64,000 nt of DNA, taken from positions 178,501 to 242,500 of the forward strand of contig NZ_OY781925.1 of assembly GCF_963677305.1 (NCBI RefSeq), in the 5' to 3' direction. The position numbers and the translations under genes were made by a program. Under the pieces are notes generated by a model that saw only the letters and a program-made list of their open reading frames with translations, ran no database searches and was not told the origin of the DNA. Shown piece by piece: positions 1 to 9,940 of this stretch (the stretch's first letter is position 1; each line of letters opens with the position of its first letter). Source of the stretch: an uncultured Holophaga sp. GTDB taxonomy: Bacteria > Acidobacteriota > Holophagae > Holophagales > Holophagaceae.

Positions 1-149
1 TTACAGAAAAGCATCAAAAGCACAAACAATATACAGAAATATAGAGACATAACTTTGAATGTTCCGGCACAACATTCAAATTGACTCGCCCCCCGCAAAC
101 CCTAGAATTACGTAGTACCCATGCATCATCAACCAGCAGACCGCCCGCC
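1..149. other. AT-rich stretch without a recognised gene
   Basis: The first ~80 bases are clearly more AT-rich than the rest of the window. I see no coding frame with a credible start, no tRNA and no strong hairpin. It probably holds the promoter of the PilZ gene that follows. Confidence 0.4.
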
Positions 150-557
150 ATGCGCCGTGGTCCGCCCCCGCCCCCCCCAGAGACCTCCGTGCCAGAGTTC
201 GTCAAGAAGCGGAAATACACACGCATGCCGGTCGGACTGGAACACCGGATCCGCTTCGCCATCGGGGCGACCTCCCTGGAGCACGTTCCCCTGGCCAACC
301 TGAGCGCCGGAGGATGCCTGGCCCTGGTCCCAGCCGGAATGGCCAGCCATGTCCGTCCGGGCCTGCTGCTCATGGACTGCCTCCTGGAGCATGGCGAGAT
401 GCCCGACGCCCCCATCTGTTCTCGGATCATGAGGATCGAGGTGCCCAATAACCTGGACGGCCACTTCGGACTGGGCATTGCCTTCCTCTCCACCTCCCCG
501 GACTTCTACGAGCAGATCAACACGTACGTGGCCCGCCATCTGGGATGCCTGGACTGA
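150..557 (+). CDS. PilZ domain protein
   Basis: The 135-residue product fits a single PilZ domain, the family that binds cyclic di-GMP. The RKYTRMPV stretch supplies the arginine-rich entry (RxxxR-like), and about 55 residues later LANLSAGG matches the D/N-x-S-x-x-G half of the binding motif. The N-terminus is uncertain: an in-frame TTG lies at 81, ATG at 150 and GTG at 189, none with a convincing ribosome binding site. The segment between 150 and 189 encodes a run of seven prolines, which is odd for a structured start and might be leader rather than protein. It is convergent with the next gene, whose stop abuts its own. Likely an adaptor for motility, biofilm or secretion; no partner is visible nearby. 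Confidence 0.7.
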   Translation: MRRGPPPPPPETSVPEFVKKRKYTRMPVGLEHRIRFAIGATSLEHVPLANLSAGGCLALVPAGMASHVRPGLLLMDCLLEHGEMPDAPICSRIMRIEVPNNLDGHFGLGIAFLSTSPDFYEQINTYVARHLGCLD

Positions 558-1628
558 TCACTCTCCGATGCGCCAAGCGCGGATCATGTCCATCTTGCTT
601 TTGTAGCGCTCCTGATCGCCGGGCATGGCCAGCCGCCTGGCCTTTTCCAGGGCCTTGAGTGCGGCCTCAGGCTGCCCCCTGGCCAAGCGGACCCTGGCCA
701 AGAGAAGGAAGAGCTCTGGATCGGCGATCTGCAACCGCACGGCCGCCTTGGCATGGTCCAAGGCCTCATCCAAGTGACCCTCCGCCAAGGATTCCTCCGC
801 AAGGCGGGCCCTGAAGTAGGGGTCCCTGCGGCGGACCTTGTACCCGATCTCCCGGAAGTGGTCGGCCTCCCGTTCCCGGCCCTGGCTCCGAAGGAGAATC
901 TCCAGGTTTTCCAAGGCGGCGCCCCCGGTCGGATCCAGCTCGAGGGATCGCCTGAAGGCCTGTTCGGCTTCCAAGGGGTGCCCCAGGCGCTGCTGCACCA
1001 CCCCCTCCGTATTCCATCCGATCCCCGACCCGGCATCCACGGCTAGACTCCGGTCCGCCTCCACCAGCGCCGCATGGGGATCGCCAGCATCCATGAACTC
1101 CACCGCACGGTTGCTATGGTAGAGCGCCAGGATCCGCTCCCGGGAGAGGGGGGACACCAGATAGACCCCCGAGCGGGGCCGGACCTCAGGCAGGAAATCG
1201 GCGATGAGATCTTCCAAGGGGGGATTGTGGACCAGCGCCACTACATGCCGCTCGAGGCGGATGGTGTCACCCCGCCGCTGCCAGCGGTTGATGTTGAGCA
1301 CTTCGGCAAACTGGGCCTCGATCCCTCCGGCATGGCAGGCCGCCACATAGAACGCCGTCAAGGTGAGGCAGTTGGCCCGGTGCTCCTGCCAGGCCTCGGC
1401 CACAGTGCGGGTGTGGGAATTGTCATAGACCATTCCCAGCCCACCCTCGCCCGTGGGGCTGAAGGTGGCACGGAGCAGGGCCTCCAGCTTGCCTCGGGTC
1501 GTCTGCCGGGTCTGCATGACCTGCCTGGCAAAGGGGAGCAGCTCCGGGGGCGGGTCCAGAGGACCCGCCAGGACGGATACCCACGTCATCACAGGCACCA
1601 GGGGCCACACCCACCACTCCCGCCGCAT
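558..1628 (-). CDS. Secreted transglutaminase-like / TPR protein
   Basis: The 356-residue protein starts with MRREWW and a hydrophobic stretch that looks like a signal peptide. The start at 1628 is chosen because GGAGG precedes it by four bases. Residues ~80-150 resemble a transglutaminase-like fold: a cysteine in NCLTLTAFYV and a histidine in ERHVVAL sit at the usual catalytic spacing. The C-terminal half (~170-350) is a series of tetratricopeptide repeats. Such proteins are exported in Acidobacteria and Deltaproteobacteria, but the substrate is unknown. It is divergent from the formyltransferase gene, with 80 bases between the starts. Confidence 0.6.
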   Translation of the reverse strand: MRREWWVWPLVPVMTWVSVLAGPLDPPPELLPFARQVMQTRQTTRGKLEALLRATFSPTGEGGLGMVYDNSHTRTVAEAWQEHRANCLTLTAFYVAACHAGGIEAQFAEVLNINRWQRRGDTIRLERHVVALVHNPPLEDLIADFLPEVRPRSGVYLVSPLSRERILALYHSNRAVEFMDAGDPHAALVEADRSLAVDAGSGIGWNTEGVVQQRLGHPLEAEQAFRRSLELDPTGGAALENLEILLRSQGREREADHFREIGYKVRRRDPYFRARLAEESLAEGHLDEALDHAKAAVRLQIADPELFLLLARVRLARGQPEAALKALEKARRLAMPGDQERYKSKMDMIRAWRIGE

Positions 1629-1708
1629 GGAGCCTCCACAGCCCCAAACATAGCCATGCCCCCGCAGCGGACAAGCGTCCAGGGCTAGACTGTCTGGAAG
1701 GAGCTTCC

Positions 1709-2623
1709 ATGCCACGTGCCGTCGTCTGCGCCTACTCCCCCGTCGGGGCCGCTGCCCTCGAGGGGCTCCTTGCGGCAGGGGTCCAGGTCACGGCCCTCTA
1801 CACATACCCCCAGCCCGATCAGGACCGCTGGTTCGAGGCCCCGGCGGCAGTGGCCGGACGCCACGGGATCCCGGTGCACTGCGAGCCGGACTTCAACGCC
1901 GACGCGGTCCTTGACAGCCTCAGGGCCGAGGCCCCGGACCTGCTCTTCAGCTTCTATTTCCGGGAGATGATCGCGGCTCGGGCCCTGGACCTGCCCCGCC
2001 TGGGCGCCTTCAACCTCCATGGTTCCCTCCTGCCGGCCTATCGGGGCCGGGCCCCCATCAACTGGGCCCTCCTCCGCGGAGAGACCCGAACGGGAATCAC
2101 CCTCCACCGCATGACCCCCAAGCCCGACGACGGCGATATCCTCGCCCAGGAGCCGCTGGACATCGCGTGGGATGAGACGGCCCTCAGCCTCACCTTGAGG
2201 ATGGCGGCTGCCGGGAGGGAAATGGTGCGCACGGTGGTCCCAGGTCTTGTGGACGGCAGCGTCATCCCGAAGGCTCAAACCGGGTTGGGGCCTTCCTCCT
2301 ACTTCGGGGGACGGCGCCCCTCCGACTCCCGTCTGGACTTCTTGATGAGCACAGGCGAGGCCTTCAACCAGATCAGGGCGGTGGCGGACCCCTGGCCCAA
2401 TGCCTACCTGGAGACCCCCCGGGGACTGGTGAAGATCCCCTGGGCCCTTCCTTCCGCCGAACCCTGCCCCCAGGGTACTTGGCGGAAGAGCCCCGAGGGG
2501 GTCCTGCTGGGCTTCGCCAATGGGGCCCTCCGCCTCCATGCCCTCAGACGGGGCGACTTCCGGAGTGAGCGCCCCAGCGATCATGCCCGGTGGCTAAATG
2601 AACTGGACATCAAAGAAGCCTAA
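1709..2623 (+). CDS. Formyltransferase (ArnA / methionyl-tRNA formyltransferase-like)
   Basis: A 304-residue folate-dependent formyltransferase. FNLHGSLLPAYRGRAPINWA carries the catalytic Asn and His, and DGDILAQ the catalytic Asp (the N-H-D triad of the family). The C-terminal ~90 residues resemble the small OB-like domain of Fmt and ArnA. Length and sequence fit the formyltransferase half of ArnA (UDP-4-amino-arabinose modification) better than a housekeeping Fmt, but no other arn gene is present, so the acceptor is unknown. The start is preceded by AAGGAG at good spacing. Confidence 0.75.
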   Translation: MPRAVVCAYSPVGAAALEGLLAAGVQVTALYTYPQPDQDRWFEAPAAVAGRHGIPVHCEPDFNADAVLDSLRAEAPDLLFSFYFREMIAARALDLPRLGAFNLHGSLLPAYRGRAPINWALLRGETRTGITLHRMTPKPDDGDILAQEPLDIAWDETALSLTLRMAAAGREMVRTVVPGLVDGSVIPKAQTGLGPSSYFGGRRPSDSRLDFLMSTGEAFNQIRAVADPWPNAYLETPRGLVKIPWALPSAEPCPQGTWRKSPEGVLLGFANGALRLHALRRGDFRSERPSDHARWLNELDIKEA

Positions 2624-2657
2624 GCCTAACCTCATGGGCAACACCAAGGAGCTGCTC

Positions 2658-2960
2658 ATGAGACCATGGATCCCCCTCCTCTGCCTGCCAGCCCTGCTCT
2701 GCCCCCTGCAGGCAAGACCCCGTTCTGGTGGCCCCGTTTCCAATGCCAAGGAGGCCAGGGCCATCGCCGAGGCCGAGACCGGCGGGATGGCGGTCAGCGC
2801 CCACCGGATCCATCTCAATGGAGCTTCGGGCGGCTGGGAGGTGGAGGTCCGCATGCCCGATGAGGGGCGCGGTTGGCGCTGCATTGTTGACTGCGACACC
2901 CGCATGGTCCGCAGTCGGGACCGTATCCCCAATCCGGCAGCCCGGAAGACACATCACTGA
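2658..2960 (+). CDS. Small secreted protein, PepSY-like
   Basis: A 100-residue product from the ATG at 2658, which has AAGGAG about six bases upstream; the frame continues further up but overlaps poorly. The first ~19 residues (MRPWIPLLCLPALLCPLQA) look like a signal peptide. The rest has the pattern of a single PepSY-type unit: an alpha segment (AKEARAIAEAE) followed by beta strands ending in a GWRCIVDCDT stretch. It lies 34 bases after the formyltransferase and may be cotranscribed with it. Function unknown. Confidence 0.55.
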   Translation: MRPWIPLLCLPALLCPLQARPRSGGPVSNAKEARAIAEAETGGMAVSAHRIHLNGASGGWEVEVRMPDEGRGWRCIVDCDTRMVRSRDRIPNPAARKTHH

Positions 2961-3023
2961 CTCAACCCTCTTGTGCCGCATCGTAGACTGCTGATGACGG
3001 CACACGCCGGATCGGAGGACTCC

Positions 3024-4073
3024 ATGGGTCTGATGGACTGGGGCAAAGCCCAACTTCTAGACATCCTGCAGTGGCTGGATGACAGCGCCGACACCATGGC
3101 CTGGCGCTATCCCATGCGCGGCCAGGAGATCCAGAATGGCGGCAAGCTGGTGGTACGGGAGAGCCAAGTGGCGGTCTTCGTCAACGAGGGCCAGTTCGCC
3201 GATGTCTTCGGCCCCGGAACCCACACCCTCAACACTCAGAACCTGCCGGTCCTGGCCACCCTGAAGGGCTGGAAGTACGGCTTTGAGAGCCCTTTCAAAA
3301 GCGATGTATACTTCCTGAACACCAAGCTCTTCAACGATCTGGGCTGGGGCACCCCGAATCCCATCATGCTGCGCGATGCCGACTTCGGCATGCTCCGCAT
3401 CCGGGCCTTCGGCATCTACTCCGTGCGGATCGTCGACCCCAAGGCCTTCCTCCAGCAGGTGATGGGCACCAACGAGGCCTACTCGGTCACGGACATCCAG
3501 GACCAGCTCCGCAAGAGCCTCATCAGCAGGTTCACCGATGCCCTGGGGGAGGCCAAGGTCCCGGCCCTGGACCTGGCCGCCCACTACGACGAGCTCTCAG
3601 ACCTGCTCCGGCAGAAGATGGACCCAGAGTTCCGCACCATGGGCCTGGAGTGCGCCAAGCTCTTCATCGAGAACATCAGCCTTCCCGAAGAGGTGGAGGC
3701 CATGATGGACAAGCGCACCAGCGTGGGCCTGATGGCTCCGGTCATGGGGGCCTACACCCAGATGCAGGTGGCCGACAGCGTGCCCCTGGCCGCCCAGAAC
3801 CCCGGTGGTCTGGCGGGCATGGGCATGGGCCTCGGGGTCGGCGTCGGCATGGGCAACATGATGGGCCAGCAGATGGGGGGCGCCATGGGGCAGATGGCCC
3901 AGACCCCCTACCCCGCAGGCAGCGCACCCGCCGCTCCGGCGGCGCCGGCCAGGAGCCTGAAGGAGGAACTGATGGAGCTCAAGGATCTCTTCGACTCCCA
4001 GCTCATCACCCAGGCCGAGTACGATGCCCAGCGCGCCGTGATTATGAGAAAGCATGGCATGGGCCAGCCCTAA
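3024..4073 (+). CDS. SPFH domain protein with C-terminal SHOCT domain
   Basis: The 349-residue protein matches the SPFH/band-7 group often named 'virion core protein' (YdjI-like). It has an N-terminal SPFH domain (~25-260; GQEIQNGGKLVVRESQ and FVNEGQ are typical), a flexible Gly/Met-rich linker (~265-300, many GMG repeats), an Ala/Pro hinge and a C-terminal SHOCT helix pair (LKEELMELKDLFDSQLIT). No transmembrane segment is seen, so it is probably cytoplasmic or peripherally attached. GGAGG precedes the ATG at 3024. Family members are linked to membrane-stress responses; the role here is inference. Confidence 0.75.
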   Translation: MGLMDWGKAQLLDILQWLDDSADTMAWRYPMRGQEIQNGGKLVVRESQVAVFVNEGQFADVFGPGTHTLNTQNLPVLATLKGWKYGFESPFKSDVYFLNTKLFNDLGWGTPNPIMLRDADFGMLRIRAFGIYSVRIVDPKAFLQQVMGTNEAYSVTDIQDQLRKSLISRFTDALGEAKVPALDLAAHYDELSDLLRQKMDPEFRTMGLECAKLFIENISLPEEVEAMMDKRTSVGLMAPVMGAYTQMQVADSVPLAAQNPGGLAGMGMGLGVGVGMGNMMGQQMGGAMGQMAQTPYPAGSAPAAPAAPARSLKEELMELKDLFDSQLITQAEYDAQRAVIMRKHGMGQP

Positions 4074-4107
4074 GCCCAGGCTATGGATCTCCGACTAGCC
4101 TGAGGCC

Positions 4108-5139
4108 ATGTCGGATCCACTCGCCCCGGATTACCGGGAATGCTTGGCCAAGCAGGGCAGCCACCCGAACCACCCAGTCGCCCTGCTCTCGCCGCACCGA
4201 TTCTTCCGGACCCGGAAGGGCTCTTTCATGCCCTTCCGGCGCTCCTTCGGAGCCCTCACCCTCACCTGTGACCCCCTTCTGGGGGATGAGCCTCTGGGTC
4301 AGGCCCTGAGGGAGTTCGACCGCTCCCGGCCCAACCGGGCCATGGTCTTTGCCGGGGTCACCGGTCCAACCGCAACAGAGCTGGCCACCCTGGGCTATAC
4401 CGTGCTCAAGATCGGCGAAGAGCCCTGGGTCGACCTCGCGGACTGCCTGCCCAAGGGAAACCGCGGCAAGGGCGTCAGGGCCGCCCGGAATCAGGCTCTC
4501 CGCGCTGGCTGTACGGCCGCGGAGTGGACCCGGGAGGCCTGCCTCGCCCAGCGGGGGGCTGTCGAGGGCCTCTACAGGGAATGGCGCGGGCTGACCTTCA
4601 TCTCCCTGGAGGGGGGTGCCCTGGCCACGGATCCTTTTGCGGACATCCCGGGGAGGCACTACTTCGCGGTGGAAAGGGAGGGCGGACTGGAGGCCTTTCT
4701 GGTCGCCACCCCAGTCAGGGAGGGCGAGACCTATTACCTGGAGGACCTGGTCTACCGTCGCCACTGCACCCGGGGCGCCCAGGAACTCGCAGTGCTCACG
4801 GCCCTGGAGTGCCTCCGCCTCTCGGGAGCCACCCGGGCCAGCCTGGGCCTGGTCCTCTTGCGCCACCTGGAGACGGGAGCGGCCTCCACCCTCGACATGG
4901 GCACCCTGCCCATGCGGCTCCTCCGTCGCGGCATCGCCAGACTCTACAATGCCGAGGGTCAGGATCTCTTCCGCAAGCGATTCCAGATCGCCCGCTGGGA
5001 GCCCACCTACCTGGCCTTCCGCGGCCCCCGCTTCCTGGGGGGTCTCCGCTGGGGCCTCTGCCCCCTCCTGGCCATGGCCTGGTCAGTGCTCGCCATGGTG
5101 CTGGACCTGGACCCTACGCTCATGTGGCCCTGGAACTGA
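4108..5139 (+). CDS. DUF2156 protein, MprF-type aminoacyl-tRNA:lipid transferase domain
   Basis: A 343-residue protein whose core (~90-300) matches the C-terminal catalytic domain of MprF/LPG synthases (DUF2156, two GNAT folds). Typical signatures are LKIGEEPWVDL, KGVRAARNQALRAG and YYLEDLVYRR followed by a small-residue helix. The family moves amino acids, usually lysine or alanine, from aminoacyl-tRNA to phosphatidylglycerol or other acceptors. The large MprF flippase domain is absent; only a short hydrophobic C-terminus (LCPLLAMAWSVLAMVLDL) could anchor it. A degenerate tRNA-Lys-like element begins two bases after the stop codon on the opposite strand, which hints at a dedicated tRNA donor. 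The acceptor is unknown. Confidence 0.7.
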   Translation: MSDPLAPDYRECLAKQGSHPNHPVALLSPHRFFRTRKGSFMPFRRSFGALTLTCDPLLGDEPLGQALREFDRSRPNRAMVFAGVTGPTATELATLGYTVLKIGEEPWVDLADCLPKGNRGKGVRAARNQALRAGCTAAEWTREACLAQRGAVEGLYREWRGLTFISLEGGALATDPFADIPGRHYFAVEREGGLEAFLVATPVREGETYYLEDLVYRRHCTRGAQELAVLTALECLRLSGATRASLGLVLLRHLETGAASTLDMGTLPMRLLRRGIARLYNAEGQDLFRKRFQIARWEPTYLAFRGPRFLGGLRWGLCPLLAMAWSVLAMVLDLDPTLMWPWN

Positions 5140-5140
5140 G

Positions 5141-5217
5141 TGGTGAGCCGTCCCGGGAATTGAACCTGGGATCCCGCCGGGAAAGGACCGACTGCTCTGG
5201 CGTTGAGCTAACGACTC
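5141..5217 (-). tRNA. Degenerate tRNA-Lys-like element (anticodon position CUU)
   Basis: The minus strand folds into a cloverleaf with encoded CCA: acceptor GAGTCGT/ACGGCTC (one G-U pair), D stem GCTC/GAGC, anticodon stem GTCGG/CCGGC, and a T stem of six pairs (one A-C mismatch) with loop TTCAATT. The 5' part GAGTCGTTAGCTC is typical of bacterial tRNA-Lys. Three features are abnormal: the D loop AACGCCA lacks the G18-G19 pair, the anticodon loop TCCTTTC has C33 and U37 instead of U33 and a purine, and the T stem has an additional pair. Lysine identity elements U35, U36 and A73 are kept. It could be a decaying pseudogene or a non-translational tRNA. It is 60 bases downstream of pyrC on the same strand and convergent with the DUF2156 gene. 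Confidence 0.6.
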
Positions 5218-5276
5218 GAAGCTCCAGTCTAGCATGCAGCGCCCGCCCCGGGCCGCCGGTGAAAGCGGGCCTCTCC

Positions 5277-6560
5277 TCAGCCCCAGACCCGCACACCTTC
5301 GACCCAGGTGCCGAGCACCTTCCCGGGCAGAGCCCAGCCCTTGAAGGGCGTGTTGAAGGAGCGGCTCTGGATGAAGTCCCGATCCACTGTGATGCGTGCC
5401 TCCGGATCGAAGAGGACGAAGTCCGCAGGGTGCCCCACCGCCAGGGAGCCCAGACCGAGGCGATCCAGGTGCATGACCTGCGCAGGCGAGCTCGTCAGGA
5501 GTTCAAGGGCCCGGGCCAGGCTGATGACCCCAGGCCTCACCAGGCGGTCAAGCACCAGGGGGAGGGCGGTCTCCAGCCCCAGGATGCCGAAGGCGGCATC
5601 AGGCAGCTCGCAGGACTTGTCGTCCGTGGTGTGGGGCGCATGATCCGTGGCGATGGCGTCCACCGTCCCGTCCGCGATGGCCTCCAGCACGGCATCCACA
5701 TCCGCCTGAGGGCGGAGGGGCGGGTTCATCTTGTAGTCGGCGTCGAAGCGGTGCAGTTCCCGATCGGTGAGGGTGAAGTGGTGAGGTGTGACCTCGCAGG
5801 TGGCCTTCACCCCCCGGGCCTTGGCCTCCCGCACCAGGCGCAGGGAGCCCCGGGTGGAGAGGTGCTGGAAGTGGACATGCCCCCCGGTGTGCTCGGCCAG
5901 GATCAGGTCCCGGGCCACCATGACCTCCTCGGCCATGGACGGGATGCCCCTGCAGCCCAGAGCGGCGCTGACCGCCCCTTCGTGCATGAAGCCCTTGTCC
6001 GCGAGGTGCTCATCCTCTTCGTGCGCCACCACGGGCACCTGGAGCCAGGCGGTGTATTCCAGGGCCTTGCGCATGATGGCGGCGTTCATGATGGGGCGGC
6101 CATCGTCGCTGAAGGCGATGCAACCGGCTGTCTTCAGCACACCGTAATCCGTTAACTCTTCGCCGCCCATACCGCGGGTCACCGTTCCCATGGGGAAGTA
6201 GCGGCAGAGTCCGGCGGCCTGGGCGCGGCTGAGCATCAACTCCGTGATGGCCACCGAGTCATTGACCGGCCGGGTGTTGGCCATGGCACAGACCGCGGTG
6301 AAGCCGCCGGCAACGGCGGCGCGGGAACCCGTCCCGATGGTCTCCTTGGCCGTCTGCCCAGGCTCGCGGAAGTGGACGTGGAGGTCAATGAAGCCCGGGG
6401 AGAGCACCATCCCACCGGCATCCAGCACCTCCGCCCCCTCCGGGGCGGGCACCCCGGCGCCGATGGCAGCCACCTTCCCATCCTCGACCAGCAGAGCACC
6501 CGGACCATTCAGGCCCAGGGCGGCATCCATCAGATGGGCATTGGCGATGTACAGGGACAT
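5277..6560 (-). CDS. pyrC: Dihydroorotase
   Basis: A 427-residue class I dihydroorotase, the third step of pyrimidine synthesis (carbamoyl-aspartate to dihydroorotate). GFIDLHVHFREPGQ holds the metal-binding HxH and the substrate arginine, and AIATDHAPHT holds the catalytic aspartate region. Length is normal for the family. The ATG at 6560 is preferred over a GTG two codons upstream because GAGG sits five bases before it. No other pyrimidine gene is adjacent. The short biotinyl-like gene upstream lies 47 bases away and may share its transcript. Confidence 0.95.
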   Translation of the reverse strand: MSLYIANAHLMDAALGLNGPGALLVEDGKVAAIGAGVPAPEGAEVLDAGGMVLSPGFIDLHVHFREPGQTAKETIGTGSRAAVAGGFTAVCAMANTRPVNDSVAITELMLSRAQAAGLCRYFPMGTVTRGMGGEELTDYGVLKTAGCIAFSDDGRPIMNAAIMRKALEYTAWLQVPVVAHEEDEHLADKGFMHEGAVSAALGCRGIPSMAEEVMVARDLILAEHTGGHVHFQHLSTRGSLRLVREAKARGVKATCEVTPHHFTLTDRELHRFDADYKMNPPLRPQADVDAVLEAIADGTVDAIATDHAPHTTDDKSCELPDAAFGILGLETALPLVLDRLVRPGVISLARALELLTSSPAQVMHLDRLGLGSLAVGHPADFVLFDPEARITVDRDFIQSRSFNTPFKGWALPGKVLGTWVEGVRVWG

Positions 6561-6607
6561 GGGCACCTCGGGGCAACCCCCAGTGTAGCCCGGCCATCGA
6601 CCCGGGA

Positions 6608-6835
6608 TCAGTCCGCCTCGCCTATCTCAAGCAGGTCTTCATCCTCGTCGGCGAAGTCCCCCTCCTCAACGAAGATCCTCCGGACCCTCCCCGAGTCAGG
6701 AGCCGTGACATAGAAGGGCGTGTGGGCCGAGTCGGTCCCCTCCAGCAGCACCAGGTTTTCGTCTTCATCCACCTCCTGGCCGACGCTCACCAGGACATCC
6801 ACCACGTAGCCAGGCCATTCGGCACGGATGATCAT
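6608..6835 (-). CDS. Biotinyl/lipoyl-type mini-domain lacking the modified lysine
   Basis: A 75-residue acidic protein that is just one biotinyl/lipoyl-like barrel: PGYVVDVLVSVGQEVDEDE, then LLEG, then TAPDSGRVRRIFVEEGD, the two symmetric halves of the fold. At the hairpin where carriers have E-A-M-K-M it reads E-G-T-D-S, so there is no lysine to biotinylate or lipoylate. Possible roles are a structural or binding module rather than a carrier. GGAGG precedes the ATG by five bases. It is divergent from pnp and upstream of pyrC. Confidence 0.65.
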   Translation of the reverse strand: MIIRAEWPGYVVDVLVSVGQEVDEDENLVLLEGTDSAHTPFYVTAPDSGRVRRIFVEEGDFADEDEDLLEIGEAD

Positions 6836-6881
6836 GGCTGCCTCCGACTTCTTGGCGTGAAGGTATGGTACTCCCCCGCTG

Positions 6882-6907
6882 GGCGCAAGGCTGCGCCGTG
6901 TTTTTTT
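6882..6907 (+). terminator. Terminator-like hairpin in the pnp leader
   Basis: GGCGCA-AGGC-TGCGCC is followed after three bases by seven Ts on the plus strand. No plus-strand gene ends just before it, so it would act as an attenuator or end a short leader transcript ahead of pnp. The stem is only six pairs, so confidence is limited. Confidence 0.45.
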
Positions 6908-6921
6908 GGGCGTGGTCAGCG

Positions 6922-6965
6922 GGGCCCAAGGGGGTGTTCACCTTGTTTCCCGGTGCCTCTGATAT
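6922..6965 (+). promoter_or_regulatory. Possible pnp promoter
   Basis: TTCACC and TGATAT are separated by 17 bases, about 135 bases upstream of the pnp start and after the terminator-like hairpin. This is a weak match to a sigma-70 promoter. Confidence 0.25.
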
Positions 6966-7100
6966 CATTACAGCGCCGATTTTTCCGCTTCCGTCGGCAG
7001 CGACCTCTGCAGGAAGCCCGCCCCCATCGTCACGGCGGAGGGTTTCATGGAGGGATCGCCAGCAGGAAGCCCATCCGGGCCCTGGGCCCATGGAGAACAC

Positions 7101-9212
<2,112 letters not shown>

Positions 9213-9229
9213 CCGCACCGCAGTTCCCA

Positions 9230-9260
9230 GGAAAAGGCGCCCCCGGGCGCCTTTTCCTTT
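9230..9260 (+). terminator. Intrinsic terminator after pnp
   Basis: A 12-pair perfect stem, GGAAAAGGCGCC with GGCGCCTTTTCC around a four-base loop, followed by TTT. It begins 18 bases after the pnp stop. Confidence 0.85.
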
Positions 9261-9292
9261 GCCGGCATCCAAGAAGGTGGAGGACGGACGGC

Positions 9293-9880
9293 ATGCACCC
9301 CGAGACGGATCCCCTGGAACTCTTCCGGACTTGGCTGTCGGCGGCTGAGGCCTCTGAGGCCACGGACCCCAATGCCATGGCCCTGGCCACCGTGGGACCC
9401 GGGGGACTCCCTTCGGTGCGGATCGTCCTCCTGAAGGACCTCGACGCCCGTGGCTTCGTCTTCTACACCAACCTCGGCAGCCGGAAGGCCCACGAGCTTG
9501 CGGCCAGCGCCCGGGCGGCGCTCTGCTTCCACTGGAAGACCCTCGCCCGCCAGGTCCGCGTCGAAGGCAGGGTGGAACCCGTGTCGGCGGCAGAGGCCGA
9601 TGCCTACTTCGCCACCCGCCCCCGGGAATCCCAGCTGGGAGCCTGGGCCTCGCGCCAGTCTGAGCCCATGTCCGCCCCTGACCAGCTCGAACAGCGCCTG
9701 GCCGAGGCCCGGGAGCGCTTCGGTGGGTCCCCGGTGCCCCGCCCCCCCTGGTGGTCCGGGTTCCGGGTGCGCCCGGAGCGCCTGGAATTCTGGGAACAGC
9801 GCCCCTTCCGGATCCACCTCCGCGTCGAGTATCTCCCGGACCCGGAGGGAGGCTGGAGAACCCGCCGGATCTTTCCCTGA
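9293..9880 (+). CDS. pdxH: Pyridoxamine 5'-phosphate oxidase
   Basis: A 195-residue FMN enzyme that oxidises pyridoxine/pyridoxamine 5'-phosphate to pyridoxal 5'-phosphate. Hallmarks are SVRIVLLKDLDARGFVFYTN and SRKAHEL (FMN binding), YFATRPRESQLGAWAS, and the C-terminal FRIHLRVEYLPDPEGGW, close to the family signature though the usual W-x-x-R-L-x-P is altered. Length is slightly shorter than in enterobacteria. GGAGG lies nine bases before the ATG. Confidence 0.93.
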   Translation: MHPETDPLELFRTWLSAAEASEATDPNAMALATVGPGGLPSVRIVLLKDLDARGFVFYTNLGSRKAHELAASARAALCFHWKTLARQVRVEGRVEPVSAAEADAYFATRPRESQLGAWASRQSEPMSAPDQLEQRLAEARERFGGSPVPRPPWWSGFRVRPERLEFWEQRPFRIHLRVEYLPDPEGGWRTRRIFP

Positions 9881-9940
9881 GCCCCCAGCTCCCCCTTGCA
9901 AGGTTGAGCAAATTGCTTCACAAGAGAGGTGGAGGTTCCC

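Noticed and set aside
5141..5217. The tRNA-like element as a normal tRNA-Lys
   Set aside because: The missing G18-G19, C33 and U37 and the six-pair T stem argue against a decoding tRNA, so it is listed as degenerate rather than as a standard tRNA-Lys.
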